Below are positions 1-9,149 of a stretch of 36,004 nucleotides of DNA, piece by piece. The notes under the pieces are model-generated. The model did not search any database and had not been told where the DNA came from. It saw only the letters and a list, made by a program, of their open reading frames with translations. The stretch comes from Folioceros fuciformis (Eukaryota > Anthocerotophyta > Anthocerotopsida > Anthocerotales). Where the stretch lies: NCBI GenBank assembly GCA_049999805.1, contig JBNGIO010006317.1, forward strand, positions 61,311 through 97,314. Reading direction: 5' to 3'. The number at the start of each line of letters is the position of its first letter. Positions within the stretch are counted from its first letter, which is position 1. The position numbers and the translations under genes were made by a program.

Positions 1-90
1 GCTACAACATCAGTTGTCGCCGGAGCTCATCCTACAACATCAGTTGTCGCCGGAGCTCATGCTACAACATCAGTTGTTGCATGTGAAGTT
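1..90. repeat. 30-bp tandem repeat at the 3' end of the trihelix pseudogene
   Basis: Three adjacent copies of a 30-bp unit (core ctacaacatcagttgt) start at positions 1, 31 and 61; the third diverges near its end. The array probably continues beyond the left edge of the window. On the minus strand it stays in the frame of the trihelix pseudogene and reads as a Leu/Arg/Gln-rich decapeptide (around LRRQLML), each unit ending in TAG where CAG would give Gln. It looks like an expanded coiled-coil tail that has since picked up stops. Confidence 0.85.
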
Positions 91-907
91 GGTTTGCCAT
101 TTTGGCTGCTTCAATCTTTGCTAGACAATCAGCGAAAGATGATAAGCCTGTTGCACTTTCCTTTCCCACTCCTGAAATAGAAGACCTTCTACGCTTGACC
201 TTTTTACCTTGTACATGATCACTCATATTGTCTTGTTCTGTTGTGCCTAGCTTACTTGGGGATTCTACATAGTGCTCCTCTATTTTCTCTTACGCTTTGG
301 AAGTGCCATGATGGGGTGCATGCAGTGAATCACCTTGAGAAGCTTGCTCCAAATCAAATAAGTAAGTTCCACTCTTTGCAGCATCTAAAGGTGAGTTGGC
401 AGTACCTTGTGACATCTTTGACTTGCCAGGATCCAAGGCACCTGGAATCCCTTGGAATTTGGGGCTTTTTTCACAAAGGTCTGTCATCACATGGAAGTGG
501 GGCCACGAGGAATTGATGCTTCCTGTTGCTGTTTTTTGCTCCTTCTCCTTTCGGTACCGCTTCTTGAGATTTTCCATTTTCATCTTACACTTTTTTGCAG
601 TCACACTAGGAAGTCCACAATTGTTACTAACTTTAGCAGCCACCTCATTCCAGTGTCTTGCAGTGAGGTTACCTTGCTTGAGGTGCACCAGGTGCATCTC
701 ATGATAGGCTTCTATCAGAACAGTTGTTGCTTCTTCACTCCACATGAGGTTGCTATCATGCTTTGATTTGGCTGTAGCATGTTGCTCCTCTCAGCCTGCA
801 AGGAGATCATCGTCTTGGTCTTCAAAGGCTTCTCCATCCTCCACAACGGTAAGATGTCCCATGGTCTGTCTTGTGAAGTCTTGGAATTCGTTCAGTGCCT
901 CATCCAT
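62..907 (-). pseudogene. Trihelix (GT-type Myb/SANT-like) transcription factor, broken
   Basis: The minus-strand frame starts at ATG 907 with an acidic stretch, hits TGA at 793-791, continues from MWSEEATTVLIEAY (745) and ends at TAA 292-290. After that TAA the same frame is open for another 75 codons to TAG at 64-62. The central part has the trihelix pattern: W-S-E-E at the first helix, H-W-N-E-V-A in the second, then C-K-M-K-M-ENLKKRYRKEK and a Trp (SWPHF). The tail has a basic KKVKRRR patch and a Leu/Gln-rich coiled coil (FADCLAKIEAAKMANQLHM), as in the SIP1-like clade of plant trihelix factors, which bind GT-rich promoter DNA in the nucleus. The two inner stops can each arise by one C-to-T change (CGA, CAA). 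An unseen intron removing a stop is the alternative, but no good splice sites surround the TGA. Confidence 0.72.
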
Positions 908-1318
908 GACAGAGCGATGAAGTGTTGATTGGCGAGGAGGTGGAGTATGTGGCTGAGGCTAAGAAGAGGCTAGAGTACTTGTGGTGGAAGCTAGAATTTT
1001 TGCTGTGAAGGCTAGAAGAGTCTTTATCCTCGCGAGAGGCGGACGTGTGGGTGAGTGGTGACCTAACTTGTATGATTATTAATTATAATTATACCATCAC
1101 GGGTATACACTGGAAACAAAGCAAGTCCCTGGCCCCGTTTTTTGAACCAAATATAAAATACTTGCAAACTCACCGTGAGCGCGGTTTGCTACTTTCTTTG
1201 ATGGAAAGAAAGCTTTTTTTAGAGCTTTTCTTTTCTTTGCAGGAAACGGCGCACTACTTTGAACTGCCCTTGAGGGAGTGGGCATTCTTGATTGTTAAAC
1301 TTCATCTACTGGCCCATT

Positions 1319-1357
1319 GAGCTTTGTTTTGAGTTTCTTCACCACAAAACAAAGCTC
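1319..1357. other. Perfect 13-bp inverted repeat (hairpin)
   Basis: GAGCTTTGTTTTG at 1319-1331 is matched exactly by its reverse complement at 1345-1357, with a 13-base loop. The 908-1690 interval otherwise holds no convincing gene. The hairpin could be a remnant of a small inverted-repeat transposon or chance; I see no target-site duplication. Confidence 0.5.
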
Positions 1358-1706
1358 TCCAAACACAAATCATTTTTGTTACTACAATGTGTAGGTCTTA
1401 AAGCGAATGAAGCGTTGGATGCAACCTCTCCAAAGTACAAAACTAAGGCTCATTCTTAGAAAAATCTCAACTACTCATTACTATCTTCATTAATGGCTCA
1501 TCGTGTGCTAAGAACACACAAAGACTCTAGACTAGAGTCCCCTTTTACACCATCTCGTGGATGTCCTCTATGTCTTCTTGTTCTTGGGCTTGGAGTCATT
1601 GGGTTTGTTTGTTTTCTTACTACAGTCGGTGGATGAATGACTATCACTAAGGGCCATTTTGGGTGCATTTGTATGTTATGATTAAGGGTATCTTCCACAT
1701 CCATCT

Positions 1707-2060
1707 TCATGCCATTACTTGAGCTATCTTGTAGGTTCCATTGCGTGTGATGGTATCCTCTAGATCCATGTGTGCCCCATTGCATGCGTTGGTATCTTTT
1801 GCATCCATATGTTGCCCATTGCTTGAGGTATCTTCTAGACACATGTGTGCCCCATGAGTTGACCTATCTCCTACATCCACATATGTTCCTTTGCTTAATG
1901 TATGTTTTGAATCTTGCTCCATTTCCTCTACACGTTGTCTACAAAATTCGGCAAATCTTTTCATGAAGGCACGAACTAGAGCAAATCTTTTCATGAAGGC
2001 ACGAACTAGAGCACGATCTGGTACCTCGTCCAAACACCTTTCATCACTTTTTCTTTTCAT
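1707..2060 (-). CDS. Small hypothetical protein with internal repeats
   Basis: A 117-codon frame begins at ATG 2060 (MKRKSDERCLDEVPDRA). It contains a perfect tandem decapeptide duplication (LVRAFMKRFA twice) and then a weaker repeat of about 12-14 residues built on D-T-x-x-x-N-G-x-H-M. No known domain is evident. The repeat is visible in the DNA as a degenerate 36-39 bp period between about 1690 and 1905. Repeats whose length is a multiple of three keep frames open by themselves, so this may not be a gene. It lies on the same strand as the trihelix pseudogene, about 0.8 kb upstream of it, and could be an exon of something larger. I do not recognise it. Confidence 0.25.
   Translation of the reverse strand: MKRKSDERCLDEVPDRALVRAFMKRFALVRAFMKRFAEFCRQRVEEMEQDSKHTLSKGTYVDVGDRSTHGAHMCLEDTSSNGQHMDAKDTNACNGAHMDLEDTITRNGTYKIAQVMA
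1951..2010. repeat. Perfect 30-bp tandem duplication
   Basis: 1951-1980 and 1981-2010 are identical (gcaaatcttttcatgaaggc and so on). They encode the duplicated decapeptide of the small minus-strand frame. The lack of any difference points to a recent duplication. Confidence 0.9.
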
Positions 2061-2351
2061 GATTGCTATGAATAATAAGAATCAATATCCTGAATTAAAT
2101 TATGAATGACAAAACGTTAGAGTTAGAGTTAGTATGAAATAAAGTAGAAGCCAATAAAACAGAAATTTAAAGCAAGAGTAGAAAGCTTAAAAAAACACAA
2201 CTTACAAAACGAGCCCAAAAAAGAAAACTTTTTACTCACATGAAAACAAATTTGCGAGACCTAGGCTGATGTGTATTTGTGAGAATCAATGGCTGAAGCC
2301 AAAATCATTTATAAGGGTACACTAAACATACATATTTTATAAGAGATGTGA

Positions 2352-3377
2352 TCAGCTCATGTAATCAAGAAGGGTAGCGTCGCCCGCTTTCACTACGTCC
2401 ACTACGCAAAGTCTCCTGTGGCTGTCTTTCATGCCCACTTTCACTACGTCCACCACACAAAGTCTCCCGTGGCTATCTTTCACGCCCACTTTCACTACGT
2501 CCACCACGCAAAGTCTCCCGTGGCTGTCTTTCATGTTCAACGATTCCACAAAGTTGATGGCTTCCTTTGCAACCTGCAGATCTTGGACGCCGCAACATGC
2601 ATCGAGGAGTGAGTCCCAAATGTCGATGCCCGTACTCACTTGTGGCTACGCATACTTAGCTAGATTCTATATGTATAGCCTCATTCCTTCATACAAGTCA
2701 TCCAGCTCAAAGAATCTCGGCCGATGATACTCTTTCACAGTGACATTCCAAAGTGGATCCCTGCACTCCGGTCCCAACTCTGATCTCATTTCCAAATCCC
2801 TTTCACACACCTTCACAGTTCCCTCAAACTCCCAAACCTCGCAAGATCCCACGCGTAGATCTTGACCACAGTTTCTGTGACACCGACTTCTACCATCCCC
2901 CTGCACTTCCTATTAATGTATGTAGGATCATCCACCAGCGTCATCTCCTCCAACGCCAGCAACATCGGCGCATTATAGTACACTAGAGCCTCGCTTCCCA
3001 CGCCCTGTGGCTCCTTGTCCACAGTTGAAGTTGCCTTGCCATGCTTGACAACAATATCTGCGCATAATTGCTTCTTCCGCTCCCGGAATATGTACAACAT
3101 CCGTCGACTGGGCCGAGCCCATGTCTGCCCCAACCCGAACCAAGCCTTTGCAGCGGCCAACTACCAGATGACGAAGCTTGAAACGCTATATGGGCTAGGC
3201 TCCTCCGGAATGCGATCTCAGACCACCAACCACTTATTCTCCAAGATCGGCACGAAGAACAGGTGTGGATTGTCCAGCCGCAGCAAATCCACCAGCTGCG
3301 GATTGAAATCCCTACCCTCAAATATGAGTATCTTATAATCCCCGAATTCCACCTGCGTGCATTCTGCAAGCAACTCT
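2352..3377 (-). pseudogene. Ankyrin-like family copy A, truncated and interrupted by element 2
   Basis: Minus-strand homology to copies B-D starts at 3377 (AECTQVE, then LVDLLRLDNP) and runs to about 2360 (DATLLDYM). It covers the second half of exon 1 only: the N-terminal repeats and exons 2-3 are absent. The frame is broken by TGA near 3210, TAG in the IW*LAAA stretch (PQL in copy B), a frameshift near 2830, and stops after MRLYI and in KYA*P (likely TGG to TAG). It shares the residues EEPSPYSV with copy B (EERSPYSV), so A and B form a subgroup distinct from C and D. The homology stops abruptly at 3377/3378, where TGTTAGG begins the LTR of element 2, so this insertion cut the gene. Confidence 0.8.
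2391..2543 (-). repeat. 51-bp triplication inside an ankyrin-like repeat of copy A
   Basis: Three copies with an exact 51-bp period start at 2391, 2442 and 2493 (each begins cactacgtcc). On the minus strand each encodes 17 residues around KDSHGRLCVVDVVKVG, the first half of the ankyrin-like unit that occurs once in B, C and D (KDSNGRLCTVEAAKAG in C). Being in frame, the triplication could have predated the loss of function. Confidence 0.88.
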
Positions 3378-3482
3378 TGTTAGGAATAAGAGGATCGTTA
3401 GTGTTTAAGCCTAGCCTAGTGTCTCGCTTCAAATGGTGAATAGTCACGACTCTTCATGATCAGGCTGTCATATGCCTTAGCA

Positions 3483-3487
3483 CATTC
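3483..3487 (+). repeat. Target-site duplication of element 1 (left copy)
   Basis: CATTC here is repeated at 11341-11345 directly after the right LTR. The 5-bp length is usual for copia integrases. It fixes the element ends at 3488 and 11340. Confidence 0.85.
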
Positions 3488-3714
3488 TAAAGGAATAGAT
3501 GTGTTGGAATCAAGATTAGGGTTAGCATGTTAAGTTATTTTAAAGGGCCATAGCTTTTCATTAGGGTTACACCTTTTCGTAAAGGCATGACTTTTGGTTT
3601 CTACAAAAACCACTATGAACTTTAATATGTATGTATTCTTTACATATATAGAGATACAATGTAATACAATGATTAATATTGCTATTAATCTGCATTTTCT
3701 TATTAATTCATAAA
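3488..3714 (+). repeat. Left LTR of element 1
   Basis: 227 bp, starting TAAAGGAATAG and ending AATTCATAAA. The ends are not the usual TG...CA; an inner TG...CA pair exists (3502 and 3710) but lies 14 and 4 bases inside the shared sequence. The primer-binding site begins at the next base. A TATA-like run (acatatata) near 3642-3650 is a plausible core promoter. Confidence 0.85.
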
Positions 3715-3726
3715 TGGTATCAGAGC
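3715..3726 (+). other. Primer-binding site of element 1
   Basis: TGGTATCAGAGC, the typical plant copia site, complementary to the 3' end of initiator methionine tRNA, which primes minus-strand DNA synthesis. It directly abuts the LTR. Confidence 0.9.
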
Positions 3727-4054
3727 TAGATATGCAGGTTGTATTTGATTAATGCACATTGTAAAATGCATTTAAAAAGAATGAATTAAATTGATTTAGA
3801 AAAATGCTTTCTTGATCAAGAAACCAAAAACTTAAAGAATATATTTGTGTTGTTTATTTATATAGAAATTGACGCAATTCCCGGCAAATTAAGGAAGTGA
3901 TCCCGATGCATCTTTCTTGAATTGGTATGTGAGCAATTTTAGAAGAAATGCACTAGGACAACTACCTAATCTGAAGGTTGATTATTAGAAAATATTTTCA
4001 ATAAACTACAATGTCAAAAGAAAACATTTAACAACACCAGATCTGGCCTAATGA

Positions 4055-5650
4055 ATGGTAAACCGTGTAGACGGGCACTGGTGGCCGCTTCGCCCTGCTG
4101 AGCGAATTCCACAAAATCAGAATCGCCGCAGGGGGCAAGGAGCACAAGCTGTAAGAAATACGGTTGCTAAGCAACTTCAGCAACATACAACTGAATGGCT
4201 TGCTAGAACCCAAAATCAGCCTATGCTTGCTTTTGAAGTAAGAGAATCCTTCAATACCTTGATTGAAGCACTCTACCCTAATCGGCGCCACTTGGTAATT
4301 GCCCTTCCACCTCAAAACCCTAATAATCTCTCAGAAGTGCGTGTTTAGAGGGCCTTTGATGGGAATGGTCATCACAGAGGTTTTCGGACAACACATGTAT
4401 CACCACCCACTAGTGTTGCACAATTAGTGAATAGAATTGAATCACATCAGGAACATGTTGATACACGTTTTAGTAGCATTATACAAAAAGTGTCTGCTGC
4501 TATTGTAGACTTGAGAGACTTACAAGAGCAGATAGGTCATTTGGATTTCAAACTTCTTATGTTATTGAAGCCAGCCTTGCTTGCTAACCTTGCCCTTAGG
4601 GGTGTAGCATGTAAGAATGCCAAGAAAACAAATAAGGAATATATGTTTGGAAGTCTAAATTCGTGTCCTTCTTACTCTGTATATGCTTCAATAAGTGGGA
4701 TATTAGAAATTAGTAGAATACAACAGGAATCAGTAGTTGTACCTGCAGTTGACAGACTGCCTGATGCTGTCAATATCCTTTTGATTGTGTTGCATGAGCA
4801 TCATTTGTCTAGGTGGGGAAGGGTTTAAAGAGAAAGACAGATTTGGTGGGCGAGATTACGACATATGGGTAATCAGAATGAGGGGAGCCTTGCAAAATAA
4901 GACACTTTGGAAGGTAGTTATTGGGGATATTAAGCCCCCAGTTGTCTCCACTCCATCCACAACTACTGAAATAAGGTTACAAGATGCATGGGATGCAAAA
5001 GATGAAGCAGCCATGTTCCTCATCCGAAGTGGTCTTACCTCAGAGATGTTAAGACAGACTTTAGGATGTACAAGTTCAGCAGAATTCTCGTCCAGGCTTC
5101 AAGACTTGTATGCAGGCAGCAATCAAACAAGTCAGATGACAGCTTTGCAAAATTTACAGCTTTACAGAATGAAAGATGGGGAATCAATTGAAAAGCACCT
5201 TGGACATTTCAGAACACTTGTGCCCAGGCTGGAAAGTGCTTCAAACGAGGTTATAAAGGATGATACACTTACACTTTATTTCCTCATATCCTTACCAGAA
5301 TCTTGGTCACATTTCATGACCTCCTTTAACACTTCCAGACTCCAGACTAAGAAACTTGCAAAGGCTTCAAATGTTTCCCTTCCAGAAACTACCTTTGCAA
5401 AGTTAGTGGGAGCATTACTACAAGAGGAAGCAACAATGTATCATAATAAACGTTCTGGTAAACAATAAGCCCTCTATACATCTAATAGAGGACGTGGAGG
5501 AGGAAGACCCTATAACAGGGTGGGGGCAGTACCTCAACAGGTGGTGGCTCACAAGGACCAGGAGCCAACCTTAGAAAACCAAACAGGACAAGAAACTACA
5601 ACTGGTGCAAGTTACCTGGTCACTGGGAGCGTGAGTGCCAGAAAAAGCAA
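4055..5650 (+). pseudogene. Gag region of element 1 (frameshifted)
   Basis: Three open pieces lie in a row. 4055-4348 and 4427-4828 share one frame across a TAG near 4347; they hold a basic Gln-rich start and a stretch that looks like a coiled coil (RIESHQEHVDTRFSSIIQK), not typical copia Gag. 4785-5468 is recognisable Gag of the copia/UBN2 type (GGRDYDIWVIRMRGAL, then QLYRMKDGESIEKHL). A zinc knuckle follows near 5597-5633 in the frame of pol (WCKLPGHWEREC), with Tyr (TAC, 5597-5599) where the first Cys belongs. Gag packages the element RNA in cytoplasmic particles; this copy cannot make an intact one. The 5' extension could be a lineage feature or an acquired piece. Confidence 0.75.
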
Positions 5651-5695
5651 GTTGGTGTTCCTTGCAAGGAGGGTTCAACCAGTGCTGAGTCTCAC

Positions 5696-8600
5696 ATGGT
5701 TGTGAAGAAGCAACCAACCCCTTCTGCCCTCACAGTCGGTATAACAGTGTTTGCAACAAGTTCATTCTTATCTCCTGCTTGGCTGTCAACAAATACAAAT
5801 GTCAAGTATACCACTGATTGGTACTTAGACACAGGGGCTATTGCCCACATTTGCTTAGACAGAGGAGCGTTTCAAACGTACAAAAAAATTAAGGATCAGT
5901 ACGTATACCTAGGTGATGATAGATCCCTAGTCTCTCCTGGTCTTGGCACAATAAACCTGCCATTTCCATCAGGAAATGTGTTAGTACTGCATGACGTCTA
6001 CTACGTACCAGATATGATACGAAATCTCATTTCAGTCAGAAATCTGAATGCTAATAATTACTGTTACATCGTATTCGCTCAAACAGAATGTCAAGTACTA
6101 GATGCTTTTAATCATAATAAAGTAATAGCCTATGAGTCATCAGATAGAGACTTGTTTCGTCTCCATACAAATAGTAGCGTACCACTCTCAAACTTGACAA
6201 AGAGTGCAACCACTGTGTCTGCACAGCACATAGAAAAGTCAAAGTTGTGGCACTCACAACTAGGCCATCCACATTCAGCAAAGTTACAAAAAGTAGCTGT
6301 AAGCGATCTTTACCAACATGGGCATATTGGGCCTATGGTACCACTTCCTTTGTGTGAATCTTGTGTTCTTTCCAAGAGACATCAAGCAACCTTTAAAAAC
6401 AAGGCACCACACAGGGCTTCGAATGTCTTGGAACTTGTCCATACAGATTTGTGTGGACCCCTCTCACAGGAGTCCATTGGTGGTGGTAAATACTTTGTGA
6501 CATTTACAGATGACAAAACAAGGTTTGTTACTACCTACATTTTGAAGCAGAAGAGTGAATGTTTCACTCACTTTAAGGATTACCTTAAGTATGTAGAAAG
6601 ATGGACTGGTTAGCAACTTAAAACTTTAAGATCAGACAACGAGGGAGAGTTTACCTCAAAAGATTTTTAGGATTATTGTTTGGCTGAGGGCATTGGTCGC
6701 CGGCTCACAGTAGTCTACACTACACAGCAAAATGGAGTTGCTAAGCGTCTTAATCTAACGTTGCAGGAGATGACATCTTCTCTTCTACATCATGCTCAGC
6801 TCCCCCGGCCATATTGGGCAGAAGCCATTATGACATCTACTTATCTTAAAAATAGATTGCCCACAACTTCAGTTGTTGGACTTACCCCGTATAAAGCTTT
6901 CACATGATGTGAGCCATCCATTCTTCACCTAGGCACCTTTGGCTATGTAGCATACGCTTTTATCCCTAAAGAAAAGAGGAAGAAGTTATCAGACGAGGCA
7001 CGTAAGCTTCTGATGTTAGGCTACACAGAGGGTATCAAGGCATATAAACTCTATGATGTCCCTAAAAATAAAGTAATATATGCCAGAAGTGTTACCTTTG
7101 ATGAAGGTAGCACTTGGGCATCGGTGGGAGCTTCTCAAGATCCCCCTCTTGATCATGATAATGACACAATCGTGCTTCACGATTCACATTTCGATCAGAC
7201 TGATCATGGAACTCAAGTTGTTCCTGCTGAGGATGTTGCCATGTGGGTGGGGATGATCTGGCTGATGATCTACTTGTTGGTCTTGAAGACGCAGCTGCAG
7301 AGCCTACACATCTAGATGCACCTGACAATCATCGGGATCAACAAGATCACCATACTCCAGAACAACCTATTGAGAATGAACCTGCCTTAGATATTGAGAT
7401 TGACCCTACCTTAGATGCTGAAGAACCACCTCCAGCTCTTGAAGAACCAACTAGAAGGTATCTGTCTCGTCATAAACAACCTCCTGATTATTACCGTGCT
7501 CCAGACTTTTGTGTTTCTTCTTCCTATGTGACAATCAATGCTGCAACCTCTCTGGACCCCATTGAACCTCAATCCTATGAAGAGGCATTGAGTAGACTTG
7601 ATCACAAAGAATGGGAAAAAGCAATTCAGTCTGAGTATGACTCCTTGATGGAGAATGGAACATGGGAGCTTGTGGAATTACCTTTAGATAGAAAACTTGT
7701 TTCATGCAAATGGGTGTTTAAACTAAAAGTTAAGGCAGATGGTACCTTCGATAGGTATAAAGCTCGTTTGGTGGCGAGGGGTTTCTCCCAAGTCCCTGGC
7801 TTGGACTACCTTGAAACCTTTTCTCCAGTCCTAAAGCTATCCACACTCTGAATTATCCTTGCCATATCCACACATTACGATTATGAGTTACAGAGGTATG
7901 ATGTTAAAACAGCCTTCTTGTATGGCAAATTAGACACTGAAATATATATGCAGCAGCCATTAGGATACGAAGTGAAGGGTAAGGAAAACCATGCTTGTAG
8001 ACTGATCAAGTGCATATATGGTTTGAAGCAATCAGCTATGAAGTGGAATGCTGCCTTAGACACAGAACTGCTGAAACTTGGCTTTACTAAGAGTCAGGTT
8101 GACAGCAGTTTATACATACATCTAAAAGAAGAAGTTACAAGCTATCTGGCAGTGTACGTGGACAATTTAATCTTATCCAGTAACAACCAGGCTTTCATTA
8201 CAAGCATTAGAGATGTGTTAGCTACAAAGTTCAAGATGTTCTGTTAGGACCCTTACAAAGTTGTCATGGCATACACATTCAAAGAAACAAGAAAACATGT
8301 GTTATGACTTTGACTCAACCACGTTACCTTCTTGATTGTGCTGAGCAACTTGGTCTTAAGGACGCAAAGCTTGCATCAAAACCCATGTCAGCTGGTCAGA
8401 AGCTAAGTAAAATGATGTCACCTTCTACTCGTAATGAGAAAGAGCAGATGAAAGGCATACCTTACAGACAGGGCGTTGGCAAGTTAATATATGCAAGCAA
8501 CACAACAAGGCTTGAAATAGCATATACTACAAGTGTACTTTCGCAATTCCTGGAAAACCCATGACTGGAACACTGGACAAGCGTTAAACGTGTCTTCAGA

Positions 8601-9149
8601 TACCTGAAAGGCACAGCCAACATGGGCATTACATATAAATATCAAACTGGAAAAGCATTGGACCTTGAAGTCTTCACAGACTCTGACTATGCTGCTGATA
8701 TTGATAGTAGACAATCAGTGTCAGGCTATGTGATCTTGATCGCTGCAGAACCAGTATGCTGGTCAAGCAAAAAGCAACCAACTATGGCTTTGTCTTCAAC
8801 AGAAGCGGAGTATCGCGTTCTGATTGTAGCAGCCAAGGAAATAGTGTGGTGTAAGTTACTTTTCAAAGAGCTGGGAATATCAATTTCAACTTGCACGACT
8901 ATCCACACAGACAATCAAGGTTAGATGGCTTTAGCTAAGAATCCAATATTCCACGCACGCACGAAACACGTTGAAGTTGAATATCACTATATAAGAGGAC
9001 TTGTAGCAGAAGGCAAAATTGAGCTTCATTATGTCCCAACACAAGAGAACCCGGCTGACATACTCACTAAAGCTTTGAGCAGAGATGCTCACTACAAGCA
9101 CATGCAGCGTCTTGGCATGGGAGAGGAACAAGCTCTCTCATCCAGCTAA
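5696..9149 (+). pseudogene. Pol region of element 1: protease, integrase, RT, RNase H, inactivated
   Basis: Protease has WYLDTGA near 5820. Integrase has the H-H (LWHSQLGH) and C-C (CESC) zinc site, then D in VHTDLCGP and D in RSDNEGE, but the third catalytic residue is Lys (NGVAKR, 6743-6745) instead of Glu. RT has the usual CKWVFKLK, LVARGF and DVKTAFLYG motifs, but the active-site YVDD is YVDN (Asn at 8164-8166). RNase H has [16 protein letters not shown] and HARTKH. Stops lie at 6611, 6668, 6905, 7849, 8562 and 8922, and frameshifts near 7240 (in a G run) and 8240. Domain order is copia-type (integrase before RT). The element cannot transpose by its own products. Confidence 0.88.

Noticed and set aside
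62-907. Stops in the trihelix frame removed by U-to-C RNA editing
   Set aside because: Such editing is known for organelle transcripts of some plants, not for nuclear genes of this type. Plain decay explains the stops.
3502-3710. LTR of element 1 taken as TGTTGG...TTCA
   Set aside because: It would leave identical bases outside both LTR ends and give no target duplication; 3488-3714 fits CATTC, primer site and purine tract exactly.
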